Of a stretch of 64,000 nucleotides of DNA, positions 35,671 through 49,500 are shown in pieces. The DNA is taken from assembly GCA_003116995.1 (NCBI GenBank), contig BDSL01000083.1, positions 421,449 through 485,448 of the forward strand, written 5' to 3'. The first letter of the stretch is position 1. The number at the start of each line of letters is the position of its first letter. Position numbers and translations under genes: made by a program. This DNA comes from Yamagishiella unicocca (Eukaryota > Chlorophyta > Chlorophyceae > Chlamydomonadales > Volvocaceae). The notes under the pieces were generated by a model. That model saw only the letters and a program-made list of their open reading frames with translations, searched no databases and was not told the DNA's origin.

Positions 35671-38600
35671 GTCCTACAGGTGCAGTGCCTTGACCAAATG
35701 GCACCAAACTTGCGCTTTGACCAATTTCCAGCATGCCATAGCAAAGCACAGAGCAACGGCTAACTGCCCAGGTTTGCCTTGTCCTACAAGTGCCGACCAA
35801 GGTTGCGCTTTGAGGGCCAGCAGCAAACCGCAAGAAGGACTATGGCCATGGTGGTTAGCAAGCAGCAGCAAACCGCAAGAGGTACCGAAAATGGCCATGG
35901 TGGTTAGCAAAGCACAGAGCAACGGCTGCCCAGGTTTGCCTTGTCCTACAGGTGCAGTGCCTTGACCAAATGGCACCAAACTTGCGCTTTGATCTTTCAA
36001 TGATGCCAGCAGCAAACCGCAACCCGAAAATGGCCATGGTGGTTAGCAAAGCACAGAGCAACGGGCTAACTGCCCAGGTTTGCCTTGTCCTACAGTGCAG
36101 TGCCTTGACCAAATGGCACCAAACTTGCGCTTTGACTTTCAATGATATTTATAATCAATACCGAAAGATTTGGGGCCAGCAGCAAACCGCAAGAGGTACC
36201 CGAAAATGGCCATGGTGGTTAGCAAAGCACAGAGCAACGGCTAACTGCCAGGTTTGCCTTCCTACAGGTGCAGTGCCTTGACCAAATGGCACCAAACTTG
36301 CGCTTTGGCAATACCGAAAGATTTGGGGCCAGCAGCAAACCGCAAGAGGACCCGAAAATGGCCATGGTGGTTAGCAAAGCACAGAGCAACGGGCTAACTG
36401 CCCAGGTTTGCCACAGTGCAGTGCCTTGACCAAATTAGCAGCATGGGGTTGAGCAAAGCACAGAGCAACGGGCTAACTGCCCAGGTTTGCCTTGTCCTAC
36501 AGTGCAGTGCCTTGACCAAATGGCACCAAACTTGCACTTTGATGCCTTGATTATAACAACCACCGAAAATGATTGCGGGAAAGATTTGGGGCCAGCAGCA
36601 AACCAAGAGGTACCGAAAATGGCCATGGTGGTTAGCAAAGCACAGAGCAAAACTGCCCAATGGTGGTTAGCAAAGCACAGAGCCAGCAGCAAACCGCAAG
36701 AGGTACCCGAAAATGGCCATGGTGGTTAGCAAAGCACAGAGCAACGGCTAACTGCCCAGGTTTGCCTTGTCCTACAAGTGCAGTGCCTTGACCAAATGGC
36801 ACCAAACTTGCACTTTGATCTTTCAATATCAATCAATACCGAAAGATTTGGGGCCAGCAGCAAACCGCAAGAGGTACCCGAAAATGGCCATGGTGGTTAG
36901 CAAAGCACAGAGCAACGGCTAACTGCCCAGGTTTGCCTTGTCCTACAGTGCAGTGCCTTGACCAAATGGCACCAAACTTGCGCTTTGACCTTTCAATGAT
37001 ATTTAGATTTGGGCCAGCAGCAAACCGCAAGAAGGACAAAATGGCCATGGTGGTTAGCAAAGCACAGAGCAACGGGCTAACTGCCCAGGTTTGCCTTGTC
37101 CTACAAGTGCAGTGCCTTGACCAAATGGCACCAAACTTGCACTTTGATCTTTCAATAATATTTACAATCAATACCGAAAGATTTGGGGCCAGCAGCAAAC
37201 CGCAAGAGGTACCCGAAAATGGCCATGGTGGTTAGCAAAGCACAGAGCAACGGGCTAACTGCCCAGGTTTGCCTTGTCCTACAAGTGCAGTGCCTTGACC
37301 AAATGGCACCAAACTTGCACTTTGATCTTTCAATGATGTCAATAATCGAAAGATTTGGGCCAGCAGCAAACCGCAAGAGGTACCCGAAAATGGCCATGGT
37401 GGTTAGCAAAGCACAGAGCAACGGGCTAACTGCCCAGGTTTGCCTTATCCTACAGGTGCAGTGCCTTGACCAAATGGCACCAAACTTGCGCTTTGACCTT
37501 TCAATGATATTTACAATCAATACCGAAAGATTTGGGGCCAGCAGCAAACCGCAAGAGGTACCCGAAAATGGCCATGGTGGTTAGCAAAGCACAGAGCAAC
37601 GGGCTAACTGCCCAGGTTTGCCTTGTCCTACAGTGCAGTGCCTTGACCAAATGGCACCAAACTTGCACTTTGATCTTTCAATGATGAGAATTTGGGGCCA
37701 GCATAATAACTGCCCAGGTTTGCCTTGTCCTACAAGTGCAGTGCCTTGAAAATTTGCAGGAAAGATTTGGGGCCAGCAGCAAACCGCAAGAGGTACCCGA
37801 AAATGGCCATGGTGGTTAGCAAAGCACAGAGCAACGGGCTAACTGCCCAGGTTTGCCTTGTCCTACAAGTGCAGTGCCTTGACCAAATGGCACCAAACTT
37901 GCACTTTGATCTTTCAATGATATTAATCAATGCCAGCAGCAAACCGTACCGCCATGCAAAGCACAGATAAACCTACAGTGCAGTGCACCGTTGCGCTTTG
38001 ATCTTTCATGAAAGATTTGGGGCCAGCAGCAAACTTGGTGGTTAGCAAAGCACAGAGCAACGGGCTAACTGCCCAGGTTTGCCTTGTCCTACAGGTGCAG
38101 TGCCTTGACCAAATGGCACCAAACTTGCGCTTTGATCTTTCAATATATTTTTAATCAATACCGAAAGATTTGGGGCCAGCAGCAAACCGCAAGAGGACCC
38201 CACAAATAACTGGCCTTATGGTGCCTTGTGGCAGCAGATCAATGCACAGAAAGCAGCAGCAAACCGCAAGTGGCCATGGTGGTTAGCAAAGCACAGAGCA
38301 ACGGGCTAACTGCCCAGGTTTGCCTTATCCTACAGGTGCAGTGCCTTGACCAAATGGCACCAAACTTGCGCTTTGACCTTTCAATGATATTTACAATCAA
38401 TACCGAAAGATTTGGGGCCAGCAGCAAACCGCAAGAGGACCCGAAAATGGCCATGGTGGTTAGCAAAGCACAGAGCAACGGGCTAACTGCCCAGGTTTGC
38501 CTTGTCCTACAAGTGCAGTGCCTTGACCAAATGGCACCAAACTTGCACTTTGATCTTTCAATGATCAATTTCCAGCAGCAAACCGCAAGAGGATAATAAA

Positions 38601-41600
38601 AAGTGCAGTGCCTTGACCAAATGGCACCGGGCCAGCAGCAAACCGCAAGAGGTACCCGAAAATGGCCATGGTGGTTAGCAAAGCACAGAGCAACGGGCTA
38701 ACTGCCCAGGTTTGCCTTGTCCTACAGTGCAGTGCCTTGACCAAATGGCACCAAACTTGCGCTTTGATCTTTCAATGATATTTATAATCAATACCGAAAG
38801 ATTTGGGGCCAGCAGCAAACCGCAAGAGGTTTGGGGCTAAACCGGTGGAGGTACCCGCCATGGTGGTTAGCAAAGCACAGAGCAACGGGCTAACTGCCCA
38901 GGTTTGCCTTGTCCTACAAGTGCAGTGCCTTGACCAAATGGCACCAAACTTGCACTTTGATCTTTCAATGATATTTAATCAATACGAAAGATTTGGGGCC
39001 AGCAGCAAACCGCAAGAGGATTTGAATGGCCATGCAAGAGCACCCGAGGCCATGGAAGCAAAGCACAGAGCAACGGGCTAACTGCCCAGGTTTGCCTTGT
39101 CCTACAAGTGCCTTGACCAAATGGCACCAAACTTGCGCTTTGAGATGCACAGCAAACTTGGCCACTTTGACAGGTGCAGTGCCTTGACCAAATGGCATTG
39201 CTTTGATCTTTCAATACAATCAATACCGAAAGATTTGGGGCCAGCAGCAAACCGCAAGAGGTACCCGAAAATGGCCATGGTGGTTAGCAAAGCACAGAGC
39301 AACGGGCTAACTGCCCAGGTTTGCCTTGTCCTACAAGTGCAGTGCCTTGACCAAATGGCACCAAACTTGCCTTTGATCTTTCAATGATGTTTAATCAATA
39401 CCGAAAGATTTGGGGCCAGCAGCAAACCGCAAGAAGGACCCGAAAATGGCCATGGTGGTTAGCAAAGCACAGAGCAACGGGCTAACTGCCCAGGTTTGCC
39501 TTGTCCTACAAGTGCAGTGCCTTGACCAAATGGCACCAAACTTGCACTTTGATCTTTCAACAATACCGAAAGATTTGGGGCCAGCAGCAAACCGCAAGAG
39601 GTACCCGAAAATGGCCATGGTGGTTAGCAAAGCACAGAGCAACGGGCTAACTGCCCAGGTTTGCCTTGTCCTACAAGTGCAGCCTTGACCAAATGGCACC
39701 AAACTTGCACTTTGAGGGATTTGGGGCCAGCAGCAAACCGCAAGAGGACCCGAAAATGGCCATGGTGGTTAGCAAAGCACAGAGCAAATGCCAGGTTTGC
39801 CATGGTGGTGGCACCAAACTTGCACTTTGAGCAATACCGCCAGCAGCAAACCGCAAGAGGTACCCGAAAATGGCCATGGTGGTTAGCAAAGCACAGAGCA
39901 ACGGGCTAACTGCCCAGGTTTGCCTTGTCCTACAGTGCAGTGCCTTGACCAAATGGCACCAAACTTGCGCTTTGATCTTTCAATGATATTTAAATCAATA
40001 CCGAAAGATTTGGGGCCAGCAGCAAACCGCAAGAGGTACCCGAAAATGGCCATGGTGGTTAGCAAAGCACAGAGCAACGGGCTAACTGCCCAGGTTTGCC
40101 TTCCTACAAGTGCAGTGCCTTGACCAAATGGCACCAAACTTGCAGCAATGAAAGATTTGGGGCCAGCAGCAAACCGCAAGAGGACCCGAAAATGGCCATG
40201 GTGGTTAGCAAAGCACAGAGCAACGGGCTAACTGCCCAGGTTTGCCTTGTCCTACAGTGCAGTGCCTTGACCAAATGGCACCAAACTTGCGCTTTGATCT
40301 TTCAATGATGCCATTTTTGAATGCCCAGGTTTGCCTTATGGTGCAGTATTTGCATCTTTCAATGAGAAAGATTTGGGGCCAGCAGCAAACCGCAAGAGGT
40401 ACCCGAAAATGGCCATGGTGGTTAGCAAAGCACAGAGCAACGGGCTAACTGCCCAGGTTTGCCTTGTCCTACAAGTGCAGTGCCTTGACCAAATGGCACC
40501 AAACTTGCGATCTTTCAATGATCTAGCCATGGCCATGGTGGTTAGCAAAGCACAGAGCAACGGGCTAACTGCCCAGGTTTGCCTTGTCCTATGCAGTGCC
40601 TTGACCAAATGGCACCAACTTGCACTTTGGGCCAGCAGCAAACCGCAAGAGGTACCCGAAAATGGCCATGGTGGTTAGCAAAGCACAGAGCAACGGGCTA
40701 ACTGCCCAGGTTTGCCTTGTCCTACAAGTGCAGTGCCTTGACCAAATGGCACCAAACTTGCGCTTTGATCTTTCAATGATATTTACAATCAATACCGAAA
40801 GATTTGGGGCCAGCAGCAAACCGCAAGAGGTACCCGGGCCATGGTGGTTAGCAAAGCACAGAGCAACGGGCTAACTGCCCAGGTTTGCCTTGTCCTACAA
40901 GTGCAGTGCCTTGACCAAATGGCACCAAACTTGCGCTTTGATCTTTCAATACAATAGGCCAGCAGCAAACCGCAAGAGGTACCCGAAAATGGCCATGGTG
41001 GTTAGCAAAGCACAGAGCAACGGGCTAACTGCCCAGGTTTGCCTTGTCCTACAAGTGCAGTGCCTTGACCAAATGGCACCAAACTTGCGCTTTGATCTTT
41101 CAATGATATTTTCAATACCGAAAGATTTGGGGCCAGCAGCAAACCGCAAGAGGTACCCGAAAATGGCCATGGTGGTTAGCAAAGCACAGAGCAACGGGCT
41201 AACTGCCCAGGTTTGCCTTGTCCTACAAGTGCAGTGCCTTGACCAAATGGCACCAAACTTGCGCTTTGAAATGATGGCCATGGTGAGCAAAGCACAGAGC
41301 AACGGGCTAACTGCCCAGGTTTGCCTTGTCCTACAAGTGCAGTGCCTTGACCAAATGGCACCAAACTTGCAGATCTTTCAATGAGAAAGATTTGGGGCCA
41401 GCAGCAAACCGCAAGAGGTACCCGAAAATGGCCATGGTGGTTAGCAAAGCACAGAGCAACGGGCTAACTGCCCAGGTTTGCCTTGTCCTACAGTGCAGTG
41501 CCTTGACCAAATGGCACCAAACTTGCGCTTTGATCTTTCAATATGGATTTGGGGCCAGCAGCAAACCGCAAGAGGTTGGCCATGGTGGTTAGCAAAGCAC

Positions 41601-42779
41601 AGAGCAACGGGCTAACTGCCCAGGTTTGCCTTAATGCAGTGCCTTGACCAAATGGCACCAAACTTGCACCAATACCGAAAGATTTGGGGCCAGCAGCAAA
41701 CCGCAAGAGGTACCCGAAAATGGCCATGGTGGTTAGCAAAGCACAGAGCAACGGGCTAACTGCCCAGGTTTGCCTTATCCTACAGGTGCAGTGCCTTGAC
41801 CAAATGGCACCAAACTTGCGCTTTGATCTTTCCAATGATTTGGCCATGGTGGTTAGCAAAGCACAGAGCAACGGGCTAACTGCCCAGGTTTGCCTTGTCC
41901 TACAAGTGCAGTGCCTTGACCAAATGGCACCAAACTTGCGCTTTGATCTTTCAATGGGCCAGCAGCAAACCGCAAGAGGTACCCGAAAATGGCCATGGTG
42001 GTTAGCAAAGCACAGAGCAACGGGCTAACTGCCCAGGTTTGCCTTGTCCTACAGGTGCAGTGCCTTTGACCAAATGGCACCAAACTTGCCTTTGAGATGC
42101 AATACCGAAAGATTTGGGGCCAGCAGCAAACCGCAAGAGGACCCGAAAATGGCCATGGTGGTTAGCAAAGCACAGAGCAACGGGCTAACTGCCCAGGTTT
42201 GCCTTGTCCTACAAGTGCAGTGCCTTGACCAAATGGCACCAAACTTGCATCTTTGATCTTTCCAATGATATTTACAATCAATACCGAAAGATTTGGGGCC
42301 AGCAGCAAACCGCAAGAGGTACCCGAAAATGGCCATGGTGGTTAGCAAAGCACAGAGCAACGGGCTAACTGCCCAGGTTTGCCTTGTCCTACAAGTGCAG
42401 TGCCTTGACCAAATGGCACCAAACTTGCACTTTGATCTTTCAATGATGTATAATCAATACCGAAAGATTTGGGGCCAGCAGCAAACCGCAAGAGGTACCC
42501 GAAAATGGCCATGGTGGTTAGCAAAGCACAGAGCAACGGGCTAACTGCCCAGGTTTGCCTTGTCCTACAAGTGCAGTGCCTTGACCAAATGGCACCAAAC
42601 TTGCGCTTTGATCTTTCAATGAAAGATTTGGGGCCAGCAGCAAACCGCAAGAAGGACCTTGGCCATGGTGGTTAGCAAAGCACAGAGCAAGGGCTAACTG
42701 GGTTTGCCTTATCCTACAGGTGCAGTGCCTTGACCAAATGGCACCAAACTTGCGCTTTGAGATGAAAGATTTGGGGCCA

Positions 42780-43680
42780 GCAGCAAACCGCAAGAGGACC
42801 CGAAAATGGCCATGGTGGTTAGCAAAGCACAGAGCAACGGGCTAACTGCCCAGGTTTGCCTTGTCCTACAAGTGCAGTGCCTTGACCAAATGGCACCAAA
42901 CTTGCGCTTTGATCTTTCAATGATATTTACAATCAATACCGAAAGATTTGGGGCCAGCAGCAAACCGCAAGAGGTACCCGAAAATGGCCATGGTGGTTAG
43001 CAAAGCACAGAGCAACGGGCTAACTGCCCAGGTTTGCCTTGTCCTACAAGTGCAGTGCCTTGACCAAATGGCACCAAACTTGCGCTTTGATCTTTCAATG
43101 ATGTCAATAATCAATACCGAAAGATTTGGGGCCAGCAGCAAACCGCAAGAGGTACCCGAAAATGGCCATGGTGGTTAGCAAAGCACAGAGCAACGGGCTA
43201 ACTGCCCAGGTTTGCCTTATCCTACAGGTGCAGTGCCTTGACCAAATGGCACCAAACTTGCGCTTTGATCTTTCCATGATATTTTTAATCAATACCGAAA
43301 GATTTGGGGCCAGCAGCAAACCGCAAGAAGGACCTGAAAATGGCCATGGTGGTTAGCAAAGCACAGAGCAACGGGCTAACTGCCCAGGTTTGCCTTATCC
43401 TACAGGTGCAGTGCCTTGACCAAATGGCACCAAACTTGCGCTTTGACCTTTCAACGATATTTATAATCAATACCGAAAGATTTGGGGCCAGCAGCAAACC
43501 GCAAGAGGTACCCGAAAATGGCCATGGTGGTTAGCAAAGCACAGAGCAACGGGCTAACTGCCCAGGTTTGCCTTATCCTACAGGTGCAGTGCCTTGACCA
43601 AATGGCACCAAACTTGCGCTTTGATCTTTCAATGATATTTTTAATCAATACCGAAAGATTTGGGGCCAGCAGCAAACCGC
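42780..43680. repeat. Clean satellite island inside the fragmented zone (1)
   Basis: About five monomers return to exact 178-bp spacing (ttggggccag landmarks at 42948, 43126, 43304 and 43482). Variant classes (gatgtcaataatc, gatatttttaatc, cgatatttataatc) match those of the regular array. Both sides revert to shortened monomers. Confidence 0.8.
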
Positions 43681-45145
43681 AAGAGGACCGAAAATGGCCA
43701 TGGTGGTTAGCAAAGCACAGAGCAACGGGCTAACTGCCAGGTTTGCCTTATCCTACAGGTGCAGTGCCTTGACCAAATGGCACCAAACTTGCGCTTTGAC
43801 CTTTCAATGATATTTATAATCAATACCGAAAGATTTGGGGCCAGCAGCAAACCGCAAGAGGTACCCGAAAATGGCCATGGTGGTTAGCAAAGCACAGAGC
43901 AACGGGCTAACTGCCCAGGTTTGCCTTGTCCTACAAGTGCAGTGCCTTGACCAAATGGCACCAAACTTGCACTTTGATCTTTCAATGCCAGCAGCAAACC
44001 GCAAGAGGTACCCGAAAATGGCCATGGTGGTTAGCAAAGCACAGAGCAACGGGCCCATCCTACAGGCAGTGCCTTGACCAAATTTGCGCTCCTACAAGCC
44101 AGTGGCCATGGTGGTTAGCAAAGCACAGAGCAACGGGCTAACTGCCCAGGTTTGCCTTATCCTACAGGTGCAGTGCCTTGACCACCAAACTTGCGCTTTG
44201 ACCTTTCAATTATCAATGAAAGATTTGGGGCCAGCAGCAAACCGCAAGAGGTACCCGAAAATGGCCATGGTGGTTAGCAAAGCACAGAGCAACGGGCTAA
44301 CTGCCCAGGTTTGCCTTGTCCTACAGTGCAGTGCCTTGACCAAATGGCACCAAACTTGCACTTTGATCTTTCAATGATTTCAATAATCAATACCGAAAGA
44401 TTTGGGGCCAGCAGCAAACCGCAAGAAGGACCGAAAATGGCCATGGTGGTTAGCAAAGCACAGAGCAACGGGCTAACTGCCCAGGTTTGCCTTGTCCTAT
44501 GCAGTGCCTTGACCAAATGGCACCAAACTTGCAGCAATGAGCACAGAGCAACGGGCTAACTGCCCAGGTTTGCCTTGTCCTACCAACAAATGGTGGTGGC
44601 CACCAAATTTGCAATAACTGCCCAGGTTTGCCTTGTCCTACAAGTGCAGTGCCTTGACAAATCAATATCCAACAATACCGAAAGATTTGGGGCCAGCAGC
44701 AAACCGCAAGAGGTACCCGAAAATGGCCATGGTGGTTAGCAAAGCACAGAGCAACGGGCTAACTGCCCAGGTTTGCCTTGTCCTACAAGTGCAGTGCCTT
44801 GACCAAATGGCACCAAACTTGCACTTTGATCTTTCAATGATATTTAATCAATACCGAAAGATTTGGGGCCAGCAGCAAACCGCAAGAGGTGGCCATGGTG
44901 GTTAGCAAAGCACAGAGCAAAACTGCCCAGGTTTGCCTTATGGTGGTTAGTGCAGAGCCTTGAATGCCCAGGTTTGCCTTTTCCTACAAGTAACTGCCCA
45001 GGTTTGCCTTGACCAAAAATGGCACCAAACTTGCGCTTTGAGCAAAGCACAGAGCAACGGGCTAACTGCCCAGGTTTGCCTTGTCCTACAAGTGCAGTGC
45101 CTTGACCAAATGGCACCAAACTTGCGCTTTGATCTTTCAATCAAT

Positions 45146-46547
45146 CAATACCGAAAGATTTGGGGCCAGCAGCAAACCGCAAGAGGTACCCGAAAATGGC
45201 CATGGTGGTTAGCAAAGCACAGAGCAACGGGCTAACTGCCCAGGTTTGCCTTGTCCTACAAGTGCAGTGCCTTGACCAAATGGCACCAAACTTGCACTTT
45301 GATCTTTCAATGATGTCAATAATCAATACCGAAAGATTTGGGGCCAGCAGCAAACCGCAAGAGGTACCCGAAAATGGCCATGGTGGTTAGCAAAGCACAG
45401 AGCAACGGGCTAACTGCCCAGGTTTGCCTTATCCTACAGGTGCAGTGCCTTGACCAAATGGCACCAAACTTGCGCTTTGACCTTTCAATGATATTTATAA
45501 TCAATACCGAAAGATTTGGGGCCAGCAGCAAACCGCAAGAGGTACCCGAAAATGGCCATGGTGGTTAGCAAAGCACAGAGCAACGGGCTAACTGCCCAGG
45601 TTTGCCTTATCCTACAGGTGCAGTGCCTTGACCAAATGGCACCAAACTTGCGCTTTGATCTTTCCATGATATTTTTAATCAATACCGAAAGATTTGGGGC
45701 CAGCAGCAAACCGCAAGAAGGACCTGAAAATGGCCATGGTGGTTAGCAAAGCACAGAGCAACGGGCTAACTGTCCAGGTTTGCCTTATCCTACAGGTGCA
45801 GTGCCTTGACCAAATGGCACCAAACTTGCGCTTTGACCTTTCAACGATATTTATAATCAATACCGAAAGATTTGGGGCCAGCAGCAAACCGCAAGAGGTA
45901 CCCGAAAATGGCCATGGTGGTTAGCAAAGCACAGAGCAACGGGCTAACTGCCCAGGTTTGCCTTGTCCTACAAGTGCAGTGCCTTGACCAAATGGCACCA
46001 AACTTGCACTTTGATCTTTCAATGATATTTACAATCAATACCGAAAGATTTGGGGCCAGCAGCAAACCGCAAGAAGGACCTGAAAATGGCCATGGTGGTT
46101 AGCAAAGCACAGAGCAACGGGCTAACTGTCCAGGTTTGCCTTATCCTACAGGTGCAGTGCCTTGACCAAATGGCACCAAACTTGCGCTTTGACCTTTCAA
46201 TGATATTTATAATCAATACCGAAAGATTTGGGGCCAGCAGCAAACCGCAAGAGGTACCCGAAAATGGCCATGGTGGTTAGCAAAGCACAGAGCAACGGGC
46301 TAACTGCCCAGGTTTGCCTTGTCCTACAGGTGCAGTGCCTTGACCAAATGGCACCAAACTTGCGCTTTGATCTTTCAATGATATTTATAATCAATACCGA
46401 AAGATTTGGGGCCAGCAGCAAACCGCAAGAGGTACCCGAAAATGGCCATGGTGGTTAGCAAAGCACAGAGCAACGGGCTAACTGCCCAGGTTTGCCTTAT
46501 CCTACAGGTGCAGTGCCTTGACCAAATGGCACCAAACTTGCGCTTTG
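45146..46547. repeat. Clean satellite island inside the fragmented zone (2)
   Basis: Eight monomers with landmarks at 45160, 45338, 45516, 45694, 45872, 46050 and 46228, exactly 178 apart, with mixed variant classes. Splicing resumes near 46660, where gcccaggtaactgcccttgacc has lost the middle of the monomer. Confidence 0.82.
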
Positions 46548-49500
46548 ATCTTTCATGATATTTTAATCAATACCGAAAGATTTGGGGCCAGCAGCAAACC
46601 GCAAGAAGGACCTGAAAATGGCCATGGTGGTTAGCAAAGCACAGAGCAACGGGCTAACTGCCCAGGTAACTGCCCTTGACCAAATGGCACCAAACTTGCG
46701 CTTTGACCTTTCAATCCCGAAAGATTTGGGGCCAGCAGCAAACCGCAAGAGGTACCCGAAAATGGCCATGGTGGTTAGCAAAGCACAGAGCAACGGGCTA
46801 ACTGCCCAGGTTTGCCTTGTGGCACCTTGACCAATGATGCCAGTACCCGAAAATGGCCATGGTGGTTAGCAAAGCACAGAGCAACGGGCTAACTGCCCAG
46901 GTTTGCCTTGTCCTACAAGTGCAGTGCCTTGACCAAATGGCACCAAACTTGCGCTTTGATCTTTCAATGATTTGGGGCCATTGGCCATGGTGGTTAGCAA
47001 AGCACAGAGCAACGGGCTAACTGCCCAGGTTTGCCTTGTCCTACAGTGCAGTGCCTTGACCAAATGGCACCAAACTTGCGCTTTGATCTTTCAATGATAT
47101 TTACAATCAATACCGAAAGCCAGCAGCAAACCGCAAGAGGTACCCGAAAATGGCCATGGTGGTTAGCAAAGCACAGAGCAACGGGCTAACTGCCCAGGTT
47201 TGCCTTGTCCTACAGGTGCAGTGCCTTGACCAAATGGCACCAAACTTGCGCTTTGATCTTTCAATGATATTTATAATCAATACCGAAAGATTTGGGGCCA
47301 GCAGCAAACCGCAAGAGGTACCCGAAAATGGCCATGGTGGTTAGCAAAGCACAGAGCAACGGGCTAACTGCCCAGGTTTGCCTTGTCCTACAAGTGCAGT
47401 GCCTTGACCAAATGGCACCAAACTTGCACTTTGATCTTTCAATGATCTAATCAATACCGAAAGATTTGGGGCCAGCAGCAAACCGCAAGAGGACCCGAAA
47501 ATGGCCATGGTGGTTAGCAAAGCACAGAGCAACGGGCTAACTGCCCAGGTTTGCCTTGTCCTACAAGTGCAGTGCCTTGACCAAATGGCACCAAACTTGC
47601 GCTTTGAGGGCAGCAAACCGCAAGCCCGAAAATGGCCATGGTGGTTAGCAAAGCACAGAGCAACGGGCTAACTGCCCAGGTTTGCCTTGTCCTACAGTGC
47701 AGTGCCTTGACCAAATGGCACCAAACTTGCGCTTTGATCTTTCAATGATATTTATAATCAATACCGAAAGATTTGGGGCCAGCAGCAAACCGCAAGCCGA
47801 AAATGGCCATGGTGGTTAGCAAAGCACAGAGCAACGGGCTAACTGCCCAGGTTTGCCTTGTCCTACAGTGCAGTGCCTTGACCAAATGGCACCAAACTTG
47901 CGCTTTGATCTTTCAATGATATTTAATCAATACCGAAAGATTTGGGGCCAGCAGCAAACCGCAAGAGGTACCCGAAAATGGCCATGGTGGTTAGCAAAGC
48001 ACAGAGCAACGGGCTAACTGCCCAGGTTTGCCTTGTCCTACAAGTGCAGTGCCTTGACCAAATGGCACCAAACTTGCACTTTGATCTTTCAATGATCAAT
48101 ACCGAAAGATTTGGGGCCAGCAGCAAACCGCAAGAGGTACCCGAAAATGGCCATGGTGGTTAGCAAAGCACAGAGCAACGGGCTAACTGCCCAGGTTTGC
48201 CTTGTCCTACAGGTGCAGTGCCTTGACCAAATGGCACCAAACTTGCGCTTTGATCTTTCAATGATATTTAATCAATACCGAAAGATTTGGGGCCAGCAGC
48301 AAACCGCAAGAGGACCGAAAATGGCCATGGTGGTTAGCAAAGCACAGAGCAACGGGCTAACTGCCCAGGTTTGCCTTGTCCTACAGGTGCAGTGCCTTGA
48401 CCAAATGGCACCAAACTTGCGCTTTGACCTTTCAAATATTTAATCAATACCGAAAGATTTGGGGCCAGCAGCAAACCGCAAGAAGGACCCGAAAATGGCC
48501 ATGGTGGTTAGCAAAGCACAGAGCAACGGGCTAACTGCCCAGGTTTGCCTTGTCCTACAAGTGCAGTGCCTTGACCAAATGGCACCAACTTGCACTTTGA
48601 TCTTTCGAAAGATTTGGGGCAGCAGCAAGCAAAATGGCCATGCAAAGCACAGATAACTGCCCAGGTTTGCCTTGTCCTACAAGTGCCTTGACCAAATGGC
48701 ACCAAACTTGGATCTTTCAATGGAAAGATTCCAGCAGCAAACCGCAAGAGGTACCCGAAAATGGCCATGGTGGTTAGCAAAGCACAGAGCAACGGGCTAA
48801 CTGCCCAGGTTTGCCTTGTCCTACAAGTGCAGTGCCTTGACCAAATGGCACCAAACTTGCACTTTGATCTTTCAATGATATTTAATCAATACCGAAAGAT
48901 TTGGGGCCAGCAGCAAACCGCAAGAGGTACCCGAAAATGGCCATGGTGGTTAGCAAAGCACAGAGCAACGGGCTAACTGCCCAGGTTTGCCTTGTCCTAT
49001 GCAGTGCCTTGACCAAATGGCACCAAACTTTTTGGCAATACCGAAAGATTTGGGGCCAGCAGCAAACCGCAAGAGGACCCGAAAATGGCCATGGTGGTTA
49101 GCAAAGCACAGAGCAACGGGCTAACTGCCCAGGTTTGCCTTGTCCTACAAGTGCAGTGCCTTGACCAAATGGCACCAAACTTGCACTTTGATCTTTCAAT
49201 AGAAAGATTTGGGGCCAGCAGCAAACCGCAAGAGGTACCCGAAAATGGCCATGGTGGTTAGCAAAGCACAGAGCAACGGGCTAACTGCCCAGGTTTGCCT
49301 TGTCCTACAGTGCAGTGCCTTGACCAAATGGCACCAAACTTGCACTTTGATCTTTCAATGATGGCATTTGGGGCTCACCAAGAAGATAAAATGGCCAGCA
49401 GCAAACCGCAAGAGGTACCCGAAAATGGCCATGGTGGTTAGCAAAGCACAGAGCAACGGGCTAACTGCCCAGGTTTGCCTTGTCCTACAAGTGCAGTGCC